DNA of 64,000 bases, taken from the NCBI GenBank assembly GCA_002812745.2, contig NCSJ02000006.1, positions 248,001 to 312,000 of the forward strand, written 5' to 3'. A model generated the notes under the pieces. The model saw only the letters and a program-made list of their open reading frames with translations, was not told the origin of the DNA and did no database searches. Made by a program: the position numbers and the translations under genes. This document shows, one piece after another, positions 21,455-33,374 of this stretch (position 1 is the stretch's first letter; each line of letters begins with the position of its first letter). This DNA comes from Scytalidium lignicola (Eukaryota > Ascomycota > Leotiomycetes).

Positions 21455-23237
21455 CTACTCCACATTCCACTGTTGTCCCATCCAGTCGGGTTCTGTGTAT
21501 GCTGTAGTCGCTACCCACGGCTCGTCGTCTCTTCCGTACGGGACCAGAGGGAGGCTATATGGCATCCTGGCCCCAATAACTACTTCACCTTCTTGGGCAA
21601 CGATATCCGGAGTATCGCTCTTGAACGCAGGTACCATCCTGGCATCTTCCCCAAATAATCCCGGCCATACTAAAACTCCAATCTCATAACTACTTATCCT
21701 TGTCTCTCCAGCGGCGTTAAGAGCCTCACCCCAGGCTTGTTTAGAGAGGTTAGCAGATGTAATCATCATCCAATCGATCGACGAGTGCGATGAATCAGAA
21801 AATCGGATATACGTTTTGATGTGAGGCGCCGCTCTTTTCCTGCCTGCGTCACACTCAGTTTGAGTTTTTGAATCTGCGGCATGTTGCTCGCCGTCTCCAG
21901 CCCAGTGGTATAATAGAGGCTTAAGATACCGAAACTGCTTTTGTTGGGCAGCAGATTGAATCTTCGTGTGAAGTGCGCTTCCAGAGTTATATCCATTCAA
22001 ACTACGTCTGACCTCATCTGCTGTGGGGAAGATGATACGGAACAGCTTGGAGCTTTGAGAATCTCCCTTTGACCGCATAGATTTGAAGAACGTCTCTTTG
22101 AGCCATGCGTCTGTTGAACCTAGTGTTGCAATCGAGGAAATCTGCACCACTATCTCTGGCTCTGTGCTTTTTACAGGTATGGTATTGATGACTTTCTTCA
22201 AAGCTTGCCAGCCGTATTGTGTTGCAGACTCATTTACTTTGTGCTTACCTGGTACGCTAGATACAAGTGCAGCACGTATTTTCGAGAAATCGTGGCTTGA
22301 TAACGCCTTTACTAAGGGTGCACAGATTGTTTTTCGCTGGTCGTAGGCTTTCAGATAATTGAGTAGGTCTGTCTTAAATTTTGAACCCGTACCATATATG
22401 TCTGATTTCGGTGGTTCCGGGTGGTCATCAGTTATCTCTGGCAGTAATGGAGATCTCCAGACTGCTTGGGTCATATTAGTCCAGTCGAATGGGATCATAT
22501 TTGCTGTGTGGATTATAACCTGCGCCGTTGCGTCATGACGGAGAAGGATGATCATCTGTAAATGTGTAAGAGTAGATTAGCTTAAACGACTAAACTTAGA
22601 ACTAAGGACATAATATAACCAAGGGAGAGATGCCCTTACTTTTGAGTGATGGGTGCCAAACATAGCTCCCATATAGGCTGTATGGAGTGTGATGTTTTTG
22701 TACTTCTTAGCCTTTTCCTGTTCGCAATCAGTCAAAATATCAGAGATAGATGTACAAAAGACATCTATCGTGTACATGAAATAACAAGAGAGTCTATATT
22801 TTATCGACTGAAAATCCTAGAGACAATACCTGAATCTTTACCCGACTAGAATCCTCGTGCTTCCAAAATCCGTGTACAACATGGACTTTCACAGAATCTT
22901 TCACATCCGGATCAAAAGCATCCATAAGAAAATCCAAATCATGGAGATAGTTAAATTCCCAACATTCAGCAATAAGAGGATCTCCCAGGATGTCTTTCAG
23001 CGAGACCGTGTCTTGGTTCACTGAAGCAGGTAGATCTCGTATGGACGTAAGTTGGAATTGAGATGGTAAAATTCCTTGGCTAGAACTCGAACGTCTAGGA
23101 GAACTTCGTTTGCTACCATTTCGTAGAGCAGGTGGTGAGATTGATCTTTCTAGGGTTTTATGAGGGCTGTGTCCATTATCTTCCTCTGATCTTAACCTGC
23201 GTCTCTTGCTAGCTCGTTCTTCAGGTGGTTCCTCCAT
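21455..23237 (-). CDS. TDP1: tyrosyl-DNA phosphodiesterase 1
   Basis: DNA repair enzyme that hydrolyses 3'-phosphotyrosyl bonds left by stalled topoisomerase I. About 528 aa; exons 23237–22830, 22717–22640 and 22555–21455, all in phase 0. The N-terminus is disordered and Arg/Ser-rich (RASKRRRLRSEEDNGHS), as in homologues, and probably carries nuclear localisation signals. The two HKD-type active-site motifs are visible: GTHHSK followed by MIILL at about residues 157–167 (split by an intron), and APHIKTYIRFSD at about 405–418. The latter is followed by the conserved SANLSKQAWG. Both His-x-Lys pairs are intact, so the enzyme should be active. Confidence 0.93.
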
Positions 23238-23685
23238 TAGACTTGCTTTTCCAAATGTGCTGCAAAAATTTCTTAAACAGCTTAAGCTATATATCTCAAA
23301 ATTTGTGAATATGACACGAAATTTTACGTTCTTTAAGTTCATAACTAGAGCTATCAGGTTGGAGGTGCAAGTGACGTTGATCACGTGCCGAGCTCCTTGA
23401 TGACCTAAGCCAGGAGGTTAGGCGGGAGGCTTGGCGCTAGAAACCCCTTCCGTGTTTGGAACTGCGCGAAATCGATAAAGGATCGTTGCGTGTCCCTATT
23501 CTACGGCCTCACTCCTGAGCAATCAACGCCCGGGGCTCCTTGATTGACGGGATTCATATCCTGTGTATCATATTCAATCCTGTTTATCTTTTGTACCTTA
23601 TTACGACTGTCTAGTTATCAGGTTTTCGGCGGATGTGCCGCCTTTTGCATCATCAACACATCTGACCCGGCAAGGCGACTTTAAG
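23238..23685. promoter_or_regulatory. compact divergent promoter, TDP1 and PDI-like gene
   Basis: About 450 bp separates the two divergent start codons and must serve both genes. It includes a CACGTG-bearing segment (gatcacgtgccgag, about 23379–23392) and a GC-rich centre. No specific operator can be assigned. Confidence 0.5.
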
Positions 23686-25989
23686 ATGCGTTTCCTTTCG
23701 ATTTCGTTAATAGTCGCTCTTTTGACTTCTGCGGTTGTTGGGGCTCCGAGTGAGAAGCCATCGGATGGGGGGGATAAAGCCAAAGAAGAAAAGGCAGCCT
23801 CCACAACTGAAAGCTCTGGTGATGCCGACGGAACGACGACATTCAATGCAGTTAAAGTGCCCCCTATTCCAGAAATACCAGGTGATACTTTTAATGAAGC
23901 AATTAAGGATGGATACTGGTTTGTAAAGCATTACTCGTGAGTATCCTTCGGCTTATCGGCCCTTGCGACTATATCCTCCATACTTACGTCCTGCTGTAGT
24001 CCATACTGTCCGCATTGCACTCACATCGCTCCCACCTGGCAAACACTCTATGAGTACTATTACACTTCAAAATCGGTCCCAACAGAAAAATCTGTGGATA
24101 GCGCATCGACATCCCTTAATTCTTTTACTCCTTTTTACAACTTCCACTTCGGATCGCTGAACTGCGCTGCATTTGGAACAGCGTGCGAAAAGAATGGTGT
24201 TAAATCTTGGCCTACTTTCATATTATATAAAGATGGCACGGAGATGAAGCGGTTTGATGGCATAAAGACCTTAGAGGGGCTCAGTGAGTTTATCGAACAG
24301 AATCTTGAAGTGATTCGGCCAGGCTCTCGACCTGTTAGCGGTCCGAAATTACCAGTTGTTGGAGCAACAACTTCGCCAGAATTCGATGACTCCGAGAAGA
24401 AATCAGACCCCGCCTCACAAGAAAAGAAGGAAAAATCGGATGAAAAGGAGACCAAGGGAAAGGATACAAAAGAGGAATCTAAGGAGACCAAAGAAGATGC
24501 AAAGGATAAAAAAACAAACCCTCTTAAAGCTACTCCATCCAAGCAGAAGCCTGGAAAGGTTCCAAATGCTCTAGGTCAATCAATCTCTCTTACTGCTGAG
24601 AGTTTCCAGAGTCTTGTTACAATGACTCAGGAGCCCTGGTTTATCAAATTCTACGCCCCGTGGTGCGGTCACTGCCAAGCCCTGGCCCCTAATTGGATCC
24701 AGCTCGGAAAAGAAAGGAAAGGCAGACTTAACATCGGTGAAGTTAACTGCGATGTTGAGAAGAGGCTGTGCAAAGATGTCCGTGTTCGAGGTTATCCAAC
24801 GATTTTGTTCTTCCGTGGAGGCGAACGTGTTGAATATGAGGGCCTTCGAGGTCTAGGAGACCTTGTCTCATACACAGAGAAAGCAATTGATATCGGTAGT
24901 GGTGTTATAGATGTTGATGCGGTCCAGTTCCAGGAGATGGAAAAATATGAAGATGTGATCTTCCTTTACTTCTATGATCACGCCACAACGAATGAGGATT
25001 TCATGGCATTGGAGAGACTGACACTGAGCTTAATCGGGCATGCCAAGTTAGTAAAGACGAACAGCGCTACCCTTGTAGATCGATTCAAGATCACGACATG
25101 GCCAAGGCTCTTGGTTTCCAGAGATGGTAGACCCACATACTACACTGCCTTAGCCCCTCAGGATATGCGTGATGCCCATAAAGTATTACACTGGATGCAA
25201 TCTGTATGGTTACCAATTGTTCCAGAACTTACTGCGTCGAATGCTAGAGAGATCATGGATGGAAAGCTAGTAGTACTTGGTGTTCTCACTCACGATCGAC
25301 CAGATGAATTTGCTCAAGCACAAAAGGAGTTCAAGAGTGCCGCTCTAGAATGGATGGATAAGGAAACTCAGATGTTTCAGCTTGAACGACAGGAGCTTCG
25401 AGATGCGAAGCAACTAAGGCTCGAAGAAGCTGAGGATCGGAATGATCAGCGGGCTCTTCGAGCTGCAAAGAGTATCCGAATCAATATGGATAGGTCAGAC
25501 AGAAGGCAGGTTGCCTTTGCTTGGGTTGATGGAGTTTTCTGGGAACGATGGATCCGGACAACTTATGGCATTGAAGTTAAAGATGGTGACAGGGTCATCA
25601 TTAATGATGAAGATGTAAGCACAACTTCCCCTCAATTATTTTGAACATCGCTAATTAATGAGTAGAATCGACAATACTGGGACACTACCATTACTGGAAA
25701 CCACATTATCCCGTCGCGGACTTCCATCCTTGAGACTATTCCCAAAGTTGTCATCTCACCACCCAAAATCAAACCAAAGTCTACCATTAGCCGCTTCGAG
25801 AAATTCTTTTTCAATCTGAGAGGCGGAATATCACGGCATCCATGGGTATCTATTGGAGTGATTATTGGGGTTGTCTTTGGAGCATCGGCGTGGTTCCGTG
25901 GACGGCTGCGGAGAAGCAGAGGCGGCTTCTTCAAACTGGATGAGAAGGATGGGTTACTGGGAGGCAACACTAACGGGAAGGTTGATTAA
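23686..25989 (+). CDS. ER membrane thioredoxin/protein disulfide isomerase, EPS1-like
   Basis: Secretory-pathway oxidoreductase that forms or isomerises disulfides and, in yeast Eps1, acts in quality control of membrane proteins. 729 aa; exons 23686–23936, 24000–25614 and 25666–25989. A signal peptide is evident (MRFLSISLIVALLTSAVVGA). Two thioredoxin-like domains carry CxxC sites: PYCPHC at about residues 85–90, with its codons across the first intron, and the classical APWCGHC at about 303–309. A Lys/Glu/Thr-rich linker separates them. A C-terminal transmembrane segment (VSIGVIIGVVFGASAWF) is followed by a short basic tail, so it is a type I ER membrane protein. The atypical CPHC site in the first domain is shared with DsbA-like thioredoxins. 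Confidence 0.9.
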
Positions 25990-26553
25990 AAGAAAGCCCC
26001 TTTTCGTGTATAATATTGTAATTGGGTTAAGAAAGAATCCCTGGCCCTTTTCTATTTTTTCTTTTATCCTCAATCGTCTCGGCGTTGTGTTGGTTTTTGT
26101 ATCAGATTTGAGAATATTGCGTCTAGAGGAAGGGAGCAAAGGTCTTCGATCTTGATCTTAATATCACAGCATATCATCATGTCTAAGCTTGTTAGATTGA
26201 AGCGATTCGGAAACATTACCTGTTTCTCCCCATCATTTAGAAATGAGTCATATTCTCTCCAAGCACGGTGAAGAAGTGTATGTATAGTACTATTAAGCAG
26301 CTCTTTTGGGATCTAGAACGTTTTCTGCGCCTGAGGCTCATAAAAGTAGGAGAAGCTTACTTTAAAATTTATCTTATCGGAGGCACGTGAAATTTTACCG
26401 AAATAACACATGACCGCATACTTCTTGCATTCTCGGTACCGTCAAACAAACGTGAAATCGCTGTAGGCCGCACATGCAAAGTCGTTATTCGAACTAATTA
26501 TCTTACAAGCTTAGAAATTGAGGAAGAGATACGAAGACGTACTGGTATATACC
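25990..26553. other. intergenic between PDI-like and DUF6604 genes
   Basis: About 560 bp: 3' region of the PDI gene and promoter of the next gene on the same strand. No repeat or RNA gene recognised. Confidence 0.5.
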
Positions 26554-29469
26554 ATGTTGCCATCTTTCCTTGAAAGTACGTACAAACAATACAAGAATGA
26601 CACTACCATTTTCATCAAATGGCTTTCCGATAGTGCGCAGAGGTGTGGGTGCGTGATCAATAGCAAGGTCAAGCAGCCTAGCAGCGTAGGTAATGTAAGT
26701 GATGATTCCTTATTAACACAGCGACCGAGATAAAATGGCCTTTTTTACGGGCGTTCAATACAGAAGCCATTTCCCGGTTTGCTGCCTCATAATGATATGG
26801 AGTAGAGGATACGAGATACGGCTTGGTTGTTGAATTGTTAGGTGAATGTTAAGTGGAGTTAGGTACCCCCGGCAGGTCCACGCCTCAAAGGTAAAGCACG
26901 CAAATTGGCAAAGGAGAAGGAGAAGGCACAATCAAAGAGTAAGTCACCTATTACATACCAAAATATTGTCGTACAGCCTTGTATCCGCCTTAATGCAGCA
27001 TCTCTATCTCCACTTGTTTCTTGTTATTGAATACTACCCAGCCGATAGATCCACTAGCCTCCTCATCTTCTCCATCCACCTATCAGTTTGGTTTCGAAGA
27101 ACTCCGCCGACTTGCGACGACTATCGCGAACTCCAAAGATCCCCTGATCAGCGTTCCGGCTGAGATTATGCGTGCTGGTCTCCGTGCAATATATTCTCGG
27201 AAAAAGTGCGCAGAGTATTATGCACGCAATGATGCCTCCCCAGAAGATCCCGCGGCAAGAAAAAGGAACGCTGGACATTTATCCTTCATATCACTAATGG
27301 AGGAGATAACCAAGATCATCCAACCTTTATGTGCTAGCTCAGGAGGAGTCAAGGAAGATTTGGCGGATTTCGACATCTCGTCTGCCTCCATCAATGAGTT
27401 GGAAAACCGCTTTGCAGTGCTTGATGTAGAAATACCTGCTGAAGATCTGAGCAAGAAGCCTGAAGCTCCTCCTGTGCCTCAAGAGTCAGTCTATGAAGTG
27501 GAGATACCTAAGACTGACGAAGATATCAAAGTTGAGAAGATGTTTGCTTTTTTCTGTCTTTTTGAGGATCTCCAGCGTCTTCGAAAATTTCTGGAAAAGG
27601 TATGGACCGAATACAAAGATAATTGCACTAGTGCAGGTTTGATAACGGCTGCTATTACTACAAACACGGCATTTCAACTTGCAAGAAGAACTCAAGAGGA
27701 GTTCCTTGCTTCATATCCTGAATACGCAGATTTTAGTGGTAAGAACTCCAAAGTTTTCGTTTGGGTCTTGAAATAATCCAGGCTACTTTCACAATCTCGT
27801 CTTACGATGGCTATTCGACAAAAGTTGAATTGGAATACCATTACTTTCTCTCGTACTGACTCTGTACTAGAGGTTGTATATTTTATATCAGGCGTCTTCG
27901 GGGACAGAGGAGAGGAAGAAGAAATAGAAGTTGATGGATCTATGGCAGAGTGGGTCTTTGCGCCAGCACATAGCTTACTTGACAGCTTCTGTGATGTATT
28001 AAAACCCGGTATGGTTCCTGTTATGAAACGTGGACATTTCGGCGTCTACAATCCATTAGTGGACAGGTCGAAGATTTCTGATCTGGACAAGCAACACGAG
28101 GATCTTATTCTACTAACGGAAGTTCTCCCTGAGTTCTGTTTCCTACAGAAGCTCAAAGTCCCTCCACGTATTGTAGATGAGCTAACAAAAGGAATCATGA
28201 AAATGGTTGAGACCAAATCAATCCCAATCTGGCTCGCGTTTGCTACCACAGTTTTCCTTGATATTCATCATTTATTGAGACAGAACGTTGATACAGCATT
28301 TCAGCAACTTCAAACACTTGGCATTGATGCTAAGAAGACTGTCGATAGATATTTTGATTTTTCTCAGGATATTACGCCTCCTTCAACTTGGCCAAGATCT
28401 AACGAGCAATTTTTCCGCCAAATGATCAAGGATATGGAGGACACTATTCTGACAGATGTCATCTTTCCAGTGAAAGCTGTAAATTTCAAGTCGCATAGAC
28501 TCGCCCCACCCGATGAGAGTGAAAAGTTCTATTTGTATAAACGACAACCTATCTTATGTGGAATTTTAGCATTCCAGACGGTATTGAATATGCTAGAAGC
28601 GGGAATCGTACTGTGTAATGTATTTAGCTCTTTATTATTTGCTCTTTCGCCACATTCAAACATCATTCTAGCTTAATCCATCTCTGGAGTTGATACTAAT
28701 TAAGTCATAGGCATGGGGTACGGTCATCTATGTAGCGCAGTTTTACAATGCTCTGAGGCAAAAGACGGATCCGATTCAGCCGTGGCCCTTAATGGATGAA
28801 GTTATATCCATCCACACAGAAGAGAAGATATTTATTGGTACAGCACCGAAGAATGTTAAAGATTCTTTTAAGCAAGCCTGTCTCCTGCTTGGGGTTTCAC
28901 CAACACAGTTTGCACGCAATCGTAGAGAAAATATACTAGCAGTCTCCAGGAATGGACCTAGAGGATTGGAGCCAGCTTCTGTGCTAGGCGATCTCTTTCA
29001 AAGCAATTTTCAAATGGATAGAACTGAGAAAACATTACATGACATTGAGGAGCTTCTAAATTTGCAAGCCCAGAATGCAACTCTCGGCACCCGCCCTAAA
29101 GCCAAACAACTCCATCGACTATGGGCCGCTAGCCACCGGCTCACACCCCTTCAACTTCTCGATGCTCTCCACGAATCAATCCCGATAGAACTTAAGAAGT
29201 TGAGATTCAATTACTTTCACATGCATGAGCAAAGCATCAGGCTTTTGCGTGCCGTTCGTCTCGCAGCAGATGCTGATCTGAAGAAATATATTGGCCCGCA
29301 ATATATTGAGAATGAATCGCAACTGCCATTTGTGGGATTGTCTGTCCTCATGGTTGCAGGTAGAAGTACACAGGCAGCAGAGCACATGGGTATCCCAAGT
29401 GAAATCGTCGGGAGTCAGCTGCTGGAAAATGTAGGCCAGGTTGTTGAGGACTTCATAAGGGATTCTTAG
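26554..29469 (+). CDS. DUF6604-domain protein
   Basis: Large fungal-specific protein of unknown function, about 804 aa in five exons: 26554–26694, 26863–26938, 27049–27738, 27871–28619 and 28711–29469. The coding total is divisible by three. The amino-terminal module is the DUF6604 signature: MLPSFLESTYKQYKNDTTIF…WLSDSAQRCG, then RLKGKARKLAKEKEKA and the YQFGFEELRRLATTIA helix with ISVPAEIMRAGLRAIYSRKK. The remainder is helical with a middle block (AHSLLDSFCDVLKPGMVPVM) and AWGTVIYVAQFYNALRQ. The exon 3/4 junction was placed at 27871 because the nearer acceptor at 27782 leads to a stop codon; this junction is the least certain. Some relatives are encoded near HET-type incompatibility genes. 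Confidence 0.8.
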
Positions 29470-30121
29470 ATTAGTGAAGTTGCGAGGGATTGATCTGTGA
29501 AAGCCGAATACAAACTAGAAATAAGGGTTTACATTGAAGCGATTTGTAAATCGAGTTACTAAATCTTCAGACTTCAGTGTTGGAATTGAATTAATTAAAT
29601 TAAATTAAGATGAAAATTTTGTTAATTGAATTAAATAAAATCAACAATTAAGTAAATTAATTTGGTAATATCATCGAGATGTTACCCTTGGGCTAATTAT
29701 AAAAGATCCACAACTGACATCTCTCTGTTACTTTTCCAAGTAACTCTGTGAGGGCTGACAGCTTCTTGGAAAAGTTCGCTGCTACTTCTATGACCACATT
29801 GTAAAGTTAGCCTCCCACCAGCCATAAGTCTTGCCAATCCAAATCTTTTGGGAAGATATTCATACCACCCAATTTCAGAATTTGAACCCCAAACTCATCC
29901 AATGCCTGGTTTTGGCGATCTCTAATCATACTTTCGGCAACCTGATGGAATTGCTCGACTTCAGGTAGTTTGCAGTCTGCAGTGATTCCTAAAATTCTGT
30001 ATGAGAAACGCGTTGTTTTTCTATACAAAAGCTCGAGGTGTCTTAATTGCTTTTGCTCCCTATGGCAAGGCAAAGGAGAGAAAGGCCGCCCAAGCGAAAA
30101 GCGGCTGAAATTTCTTTCGTA

Positions 30122-30277
30122 CCGTATTTACTCAAGGCTTCCGGTATAGAGCTGAGGCCCTGTTTTCCGCTATATGGCATATTTAGCGAATAATTTACTG
30201 TTTTGGTGCTGGCAATTCGCACTGTATAGCGTTACATTTACTTCTAGTTCCATACCGGTAGCCGTGAGTAAATACGG
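30122..30277. mobile_element. MITE-like element with TA target-site duplication
   Basis: A 156-bp segment bounded by 26-bp terminal inverted repeats that match at 24 of 26 positions (left starts CCGTATTTACTCA, right is its complement ending AAATACGG). The dinucleotide TA immediately flanks each end (30120–30121 and 30278–30279), as left by Tc1/mariner/pogo-type transposases. The interior has no reading frame, so it would be non-autonomous. Confidence 0.65.
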
Positions 30278-30639
30278 TATTATTATTCCCCTCACAAACA
30301 TAGGAAATCATTCGATATCTAGGCCAAAACAAAAGGAAAAGCTTGGGTTCTCTTGGCGGCACTGCCAAGAGGCCTTTCATCTTATGCAGGAGCCCGCGCC
30401 GTGTTGAATTTGGAACAGCGGTCTACCCACCATCTGTAGAGCGGAGATGATTACAAATCTTGTCGTTGTTGAACAACCTGTTGCCATCAGGACAGCTTTA
30501 TCGCCCATAGAACCTCGGGGAATTACTATGAGAGAGGAGAGAATGGCGCTTTGAATCAACTCTTACTAATTAGCGCGCGTGCACTAATTATGTTTTGCAC
30601 TAAAACGGCCCGCGCCTGCGGAAGAAAGCCCCTGAGCGG

Positions 30640-31060
30640 CCGTGTCTCAGAGTGGTAGTTCTTGGCGGGCCAAACGCTGTAGACGCGCTGGGTTTGCTCC
30701 CCAGTATCTCTTCAATTGTTGCAATGCCAACGTAACTCCAACTCCGGGCACTGGAATTTCTCTCCGCCCTTTAAACAGATGGACATTGCCGTCTCGGCCG
30801 TTGTGATGGATTGCCCCACAAGCGCCGAGTGACCCAGGGCCAGCTGCAAGTGCGCGAGTTTCGCCAATGGCTGTGCTTCACGATGAATACCAAGCGACTT
30901 GGCGTGCCTTTGCTGTCAGCAGCACTTCAGCTGAAGCCCGACTGCCACGGCTTGTCTTGCAAAACCGGAGAGTTGTTCCTTTATATTTCTCTTCCAACAC
31001 GGCTGGTGGTAAACGGCCTGGTAAACGTATTAATTGTTATTGTTGTATTGTTTCTATAGA
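30640..31060 (+). mobile_element. tRNA-derived SINE-like segment
   Basis: The first 65 bp resemble a decayed tRNA head. An A-box-like tctcagagtggtag is near 30647. A B-box-like ggtttgctccc sits in an intact T-arm geometry at 30688–30704 (CTGGG, 7-nt loop, CCCAG). No complete acceptor stem can be folded, so it is not a functional tRNA. A more GC-rich tRNA-unrelated body of about 350 bp follows. The right boundary is a guess. Confidence 0.4.
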
Positions 31061-31218
31061 GGCAGTTCCAACTGTTAACCACAAAGCTGTGACCTCTAGA
31101 TGTGGTTTATTCTTTGGAAAAACGTCTAGACCTGGGCAGAGCTCCCTCTCTGCAAACCTCTAAAGCTCAAATAGCCAAACCTCTTTCCCTTCTTTCTCAG
31201 TTATACACAATCAGCATC

Positions 31219-32770
31219 ATGGGCATCTTCCAGCGATTGCATGCCCCTGCAGGCACCGCAGATGCAACAGTAACAGGACGGGGCAATGCAACGACGACAC
31301 AGGTAGCAACAGAAGTATCCTCAGCATCAGACAAGCCCTCTCCAGAAGCTGGGCATCACAGCATCTTACCCATCCACAGAGTAAACCACAATGGACACAA
31401 AGTCACTAAAGGAATTAAACCCGACGGCGAAAGCGGCAGAAAGGGTCTCCATATCTGGCACTTCTTCCGGATCAGCTTCAAATCAACCAGTAAAGTATCA
31501 ATGGTCGTCAATGTTCTCTGGCCAGTCACACCAGCCGCAATTGCTGTCCGCTATGCTCGACCAGAATGGCACGTGGCTATCTTCACACTCAACTATATCG
31601 GCATGGTTCCCTGTGCCAATCTAATTGGATTTGCAGGACAGGAGTTAGCCAGGAAGTTACCCAAAGTTGTTGGGGTGCTGCTAGAAACGACGTTGGGTTC
31701 TTTGGTAGAAATTATACTCTTCATGGTTCTGTTGCACCACGATGAATTTCAGGTTATCAAAGCTGCCATCTTAGGTTCTATTTTGGCAACGCAGTTGCTG
31801 TGTTTAGGGTTGTGCTTCTTTGCTGGTGGCATGAAGCGCGAAGAGCAGGAATTCGATGAGATTATCAGCGAGGTTGGAAACGGTCTCCTCTTGACAGCGT
31901 AAGCCATTTTATTTCATGCTCACACCAATATGTTTATTTAGAGAAAGCTCTTTCGTTAACATATTAATGCGTAGTGGCCTTGGAATGGTAGTTCCTGCTG
32001 CCTTTCATCTAGCATTACAATCAGATGATAGAATTACGGCTGAGTCACTCAACCGCAAAGTCTTGGACATCTCAAGAATCACCTCCATCCTCCTCATTAT
32101 AGCCTTCGCGACCTACATCTGGTTTCAAATGCGCACCCACCACGGTATTTTTGACGAGATCCTTGAACTCGACGAGCAGCGCGACGAAGACCGACATATC
32201 GATCTCAAAAAGGACAAGCTCACCTTTACAGAATGCGTCATTGCCCTCACTATCTCCGTCACTCTCGTAACCATCATAGCCGTTAATCTCGTCAAAGAAA
32301 TCCCACACATTGTCGACCGCGGCGTCTCAGACAGCTTCCTGGGTCTAATCCTCGTCCCGCTCGTCGAAAAGGCCGCCGAGCACTTAACAGCCATCGATGA
32401 AGCTTGGGATAACCAAATGAACTTCGCTCTCGCGCACGTCCTGGGTGCCACCATACAGACCTCCCTATTCAACGGCCCACTCGTCGTCATCGTAGGCTGG
32501 GGCTTGGGCAAAGCAATGGACCTGAACTTTGAGCTCTTCAATATCGTCATTTTAATCTTGTCTATTGTCGTGGTTGGTAACTTCTTGAAGGATCAGAAGA
32601 GTAATTACCTCGAGGGCGCGCTCTGCGTCATCGTATACGTTAATATTGCTGTTGCCGCTTGGTATTATCCGAACCCGACTGAGGCTGAGACTGGGGTTGG
32701 GTCAGAGACCGGCGCTGGTGAGCAGGCCGTTGAAACAGTGGAACGACTTGTTAGGATGATAAGAGGGTAG
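31219..32770 (+). CDS. CAX-type Ca2+/H+ exchanger-like protein, divergent
   Basis: Polytopic cation/proton antiporter of the CaCA superfamily (VCX1/CAX-like, vacuolar in relatives), 502 aa from exons 31219–31898 and 31942–32770. The intron is only 43 bp, the shortest in the window. After a hydrophilic Thr/Ala-rich N-terminus come two homologous halves. The c1 repeat region reads LETTLGSLVEIILF and the c2 region PLVEKAAEHLTAID with SIQ-like ATIQTSLFNGPLVVIVGW. In canonical CAX proteins these sites read GNAxE and GNAAEH. Here Gly-Asn is replaced by Gly-Ser and Glu-Lys, while the key glutamates remain. Ion specificity may therefore differ from Ca2+. Confidence 0.85.
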
Positions 32771-33374
32771 GAGGTTTTTCTTTTGCTTGAAAAATCGCTG
32801 ACGGCGGCTGTTTATTCAACATTTTTTTCCTTCTCGGGGACTTTTCTGGGGATTCAGGGATTTATCATTATAAAAGTCTCCTATCTGTCTTTTTTTTTTN
32901 GGTTCGTCTTTGCTCTCATTTGCATAGCGGGGATTAGGGACTATATTGAACCATAAAATGGAGGGTTTATTCATGTAACTCACGGCCATAGAGAATAGAA
33001 CCATCGAATTGACATACCTTTCTTGCTCTCAATGGTAATAATGGGTAGTAGGAGTCATCAAGTGAATGCCACTCAATCATCTAAGGTAATTTACGTAACT
33101 CAATAGAAATTTCGATAGCGTCACCATTGATAGTCAACAGAAAAAGAAAACTATAATTTCAAATTCCCCATTCCCTAAACATTTCTCTCCTTTTCAGCCT
33201 TCTGTACTGTATAATACACTTATTGTTTTCCCAATCCAAGAAGCTAGATGAGAGTAGCATGACCGACTAATACACCTTATTTCTCTTCTTAGAGAATACC
33301 ACCGTTGCCCCCTGGTCTGAGTTTTATATCGGCATCGTTCATTCATCTAACAAGACTGATATGGAAGCCGACGT
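32771..33374. other. intergenic, convergent 3' regions
   Basis: About 600 bp between the exchanger stop and the RRM-like gene stop. It includes a long T run with an N at 32900. No gene recognised. Confidence 0.55.

Larger units (their letters stand above)
29470..31218. other. repeat-bearing intergenic region
   Basis: About 1.75 kb. It contains an AT-only-like tract (29580–29665), a perfect 10-bp inverted repeat CTTTTCCAAG (29731–29740 and 29765–29774), an unsupported minus-strand frame (29807–30073), a MITE-like element (30122–30277) and a tRNA-derived SINE-like segment (about 30640–31060). An 8-bp inverted repeat CTCTTGGC/GCCAAGAG is near 30350. The last 150 bp are the promoter/5' UTR of the exchanger gene. 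Confidence 0.6.

Noticed and set aside
29807..30073. 88-codon minus-strand frame (MPCHREQKQLRHL…)
   Set aside because: No recognisable homology, no introns and a location in decayed repeat-rich DNA; could be a remnant but not supportable as a gene.
30643..30720. Functional tRNA gene
   Set aside because: The T-arm is tRNA-like, but no acceptor stem or proper anticodon arm can be formed, so it was kept only as a SINE-like remnant.
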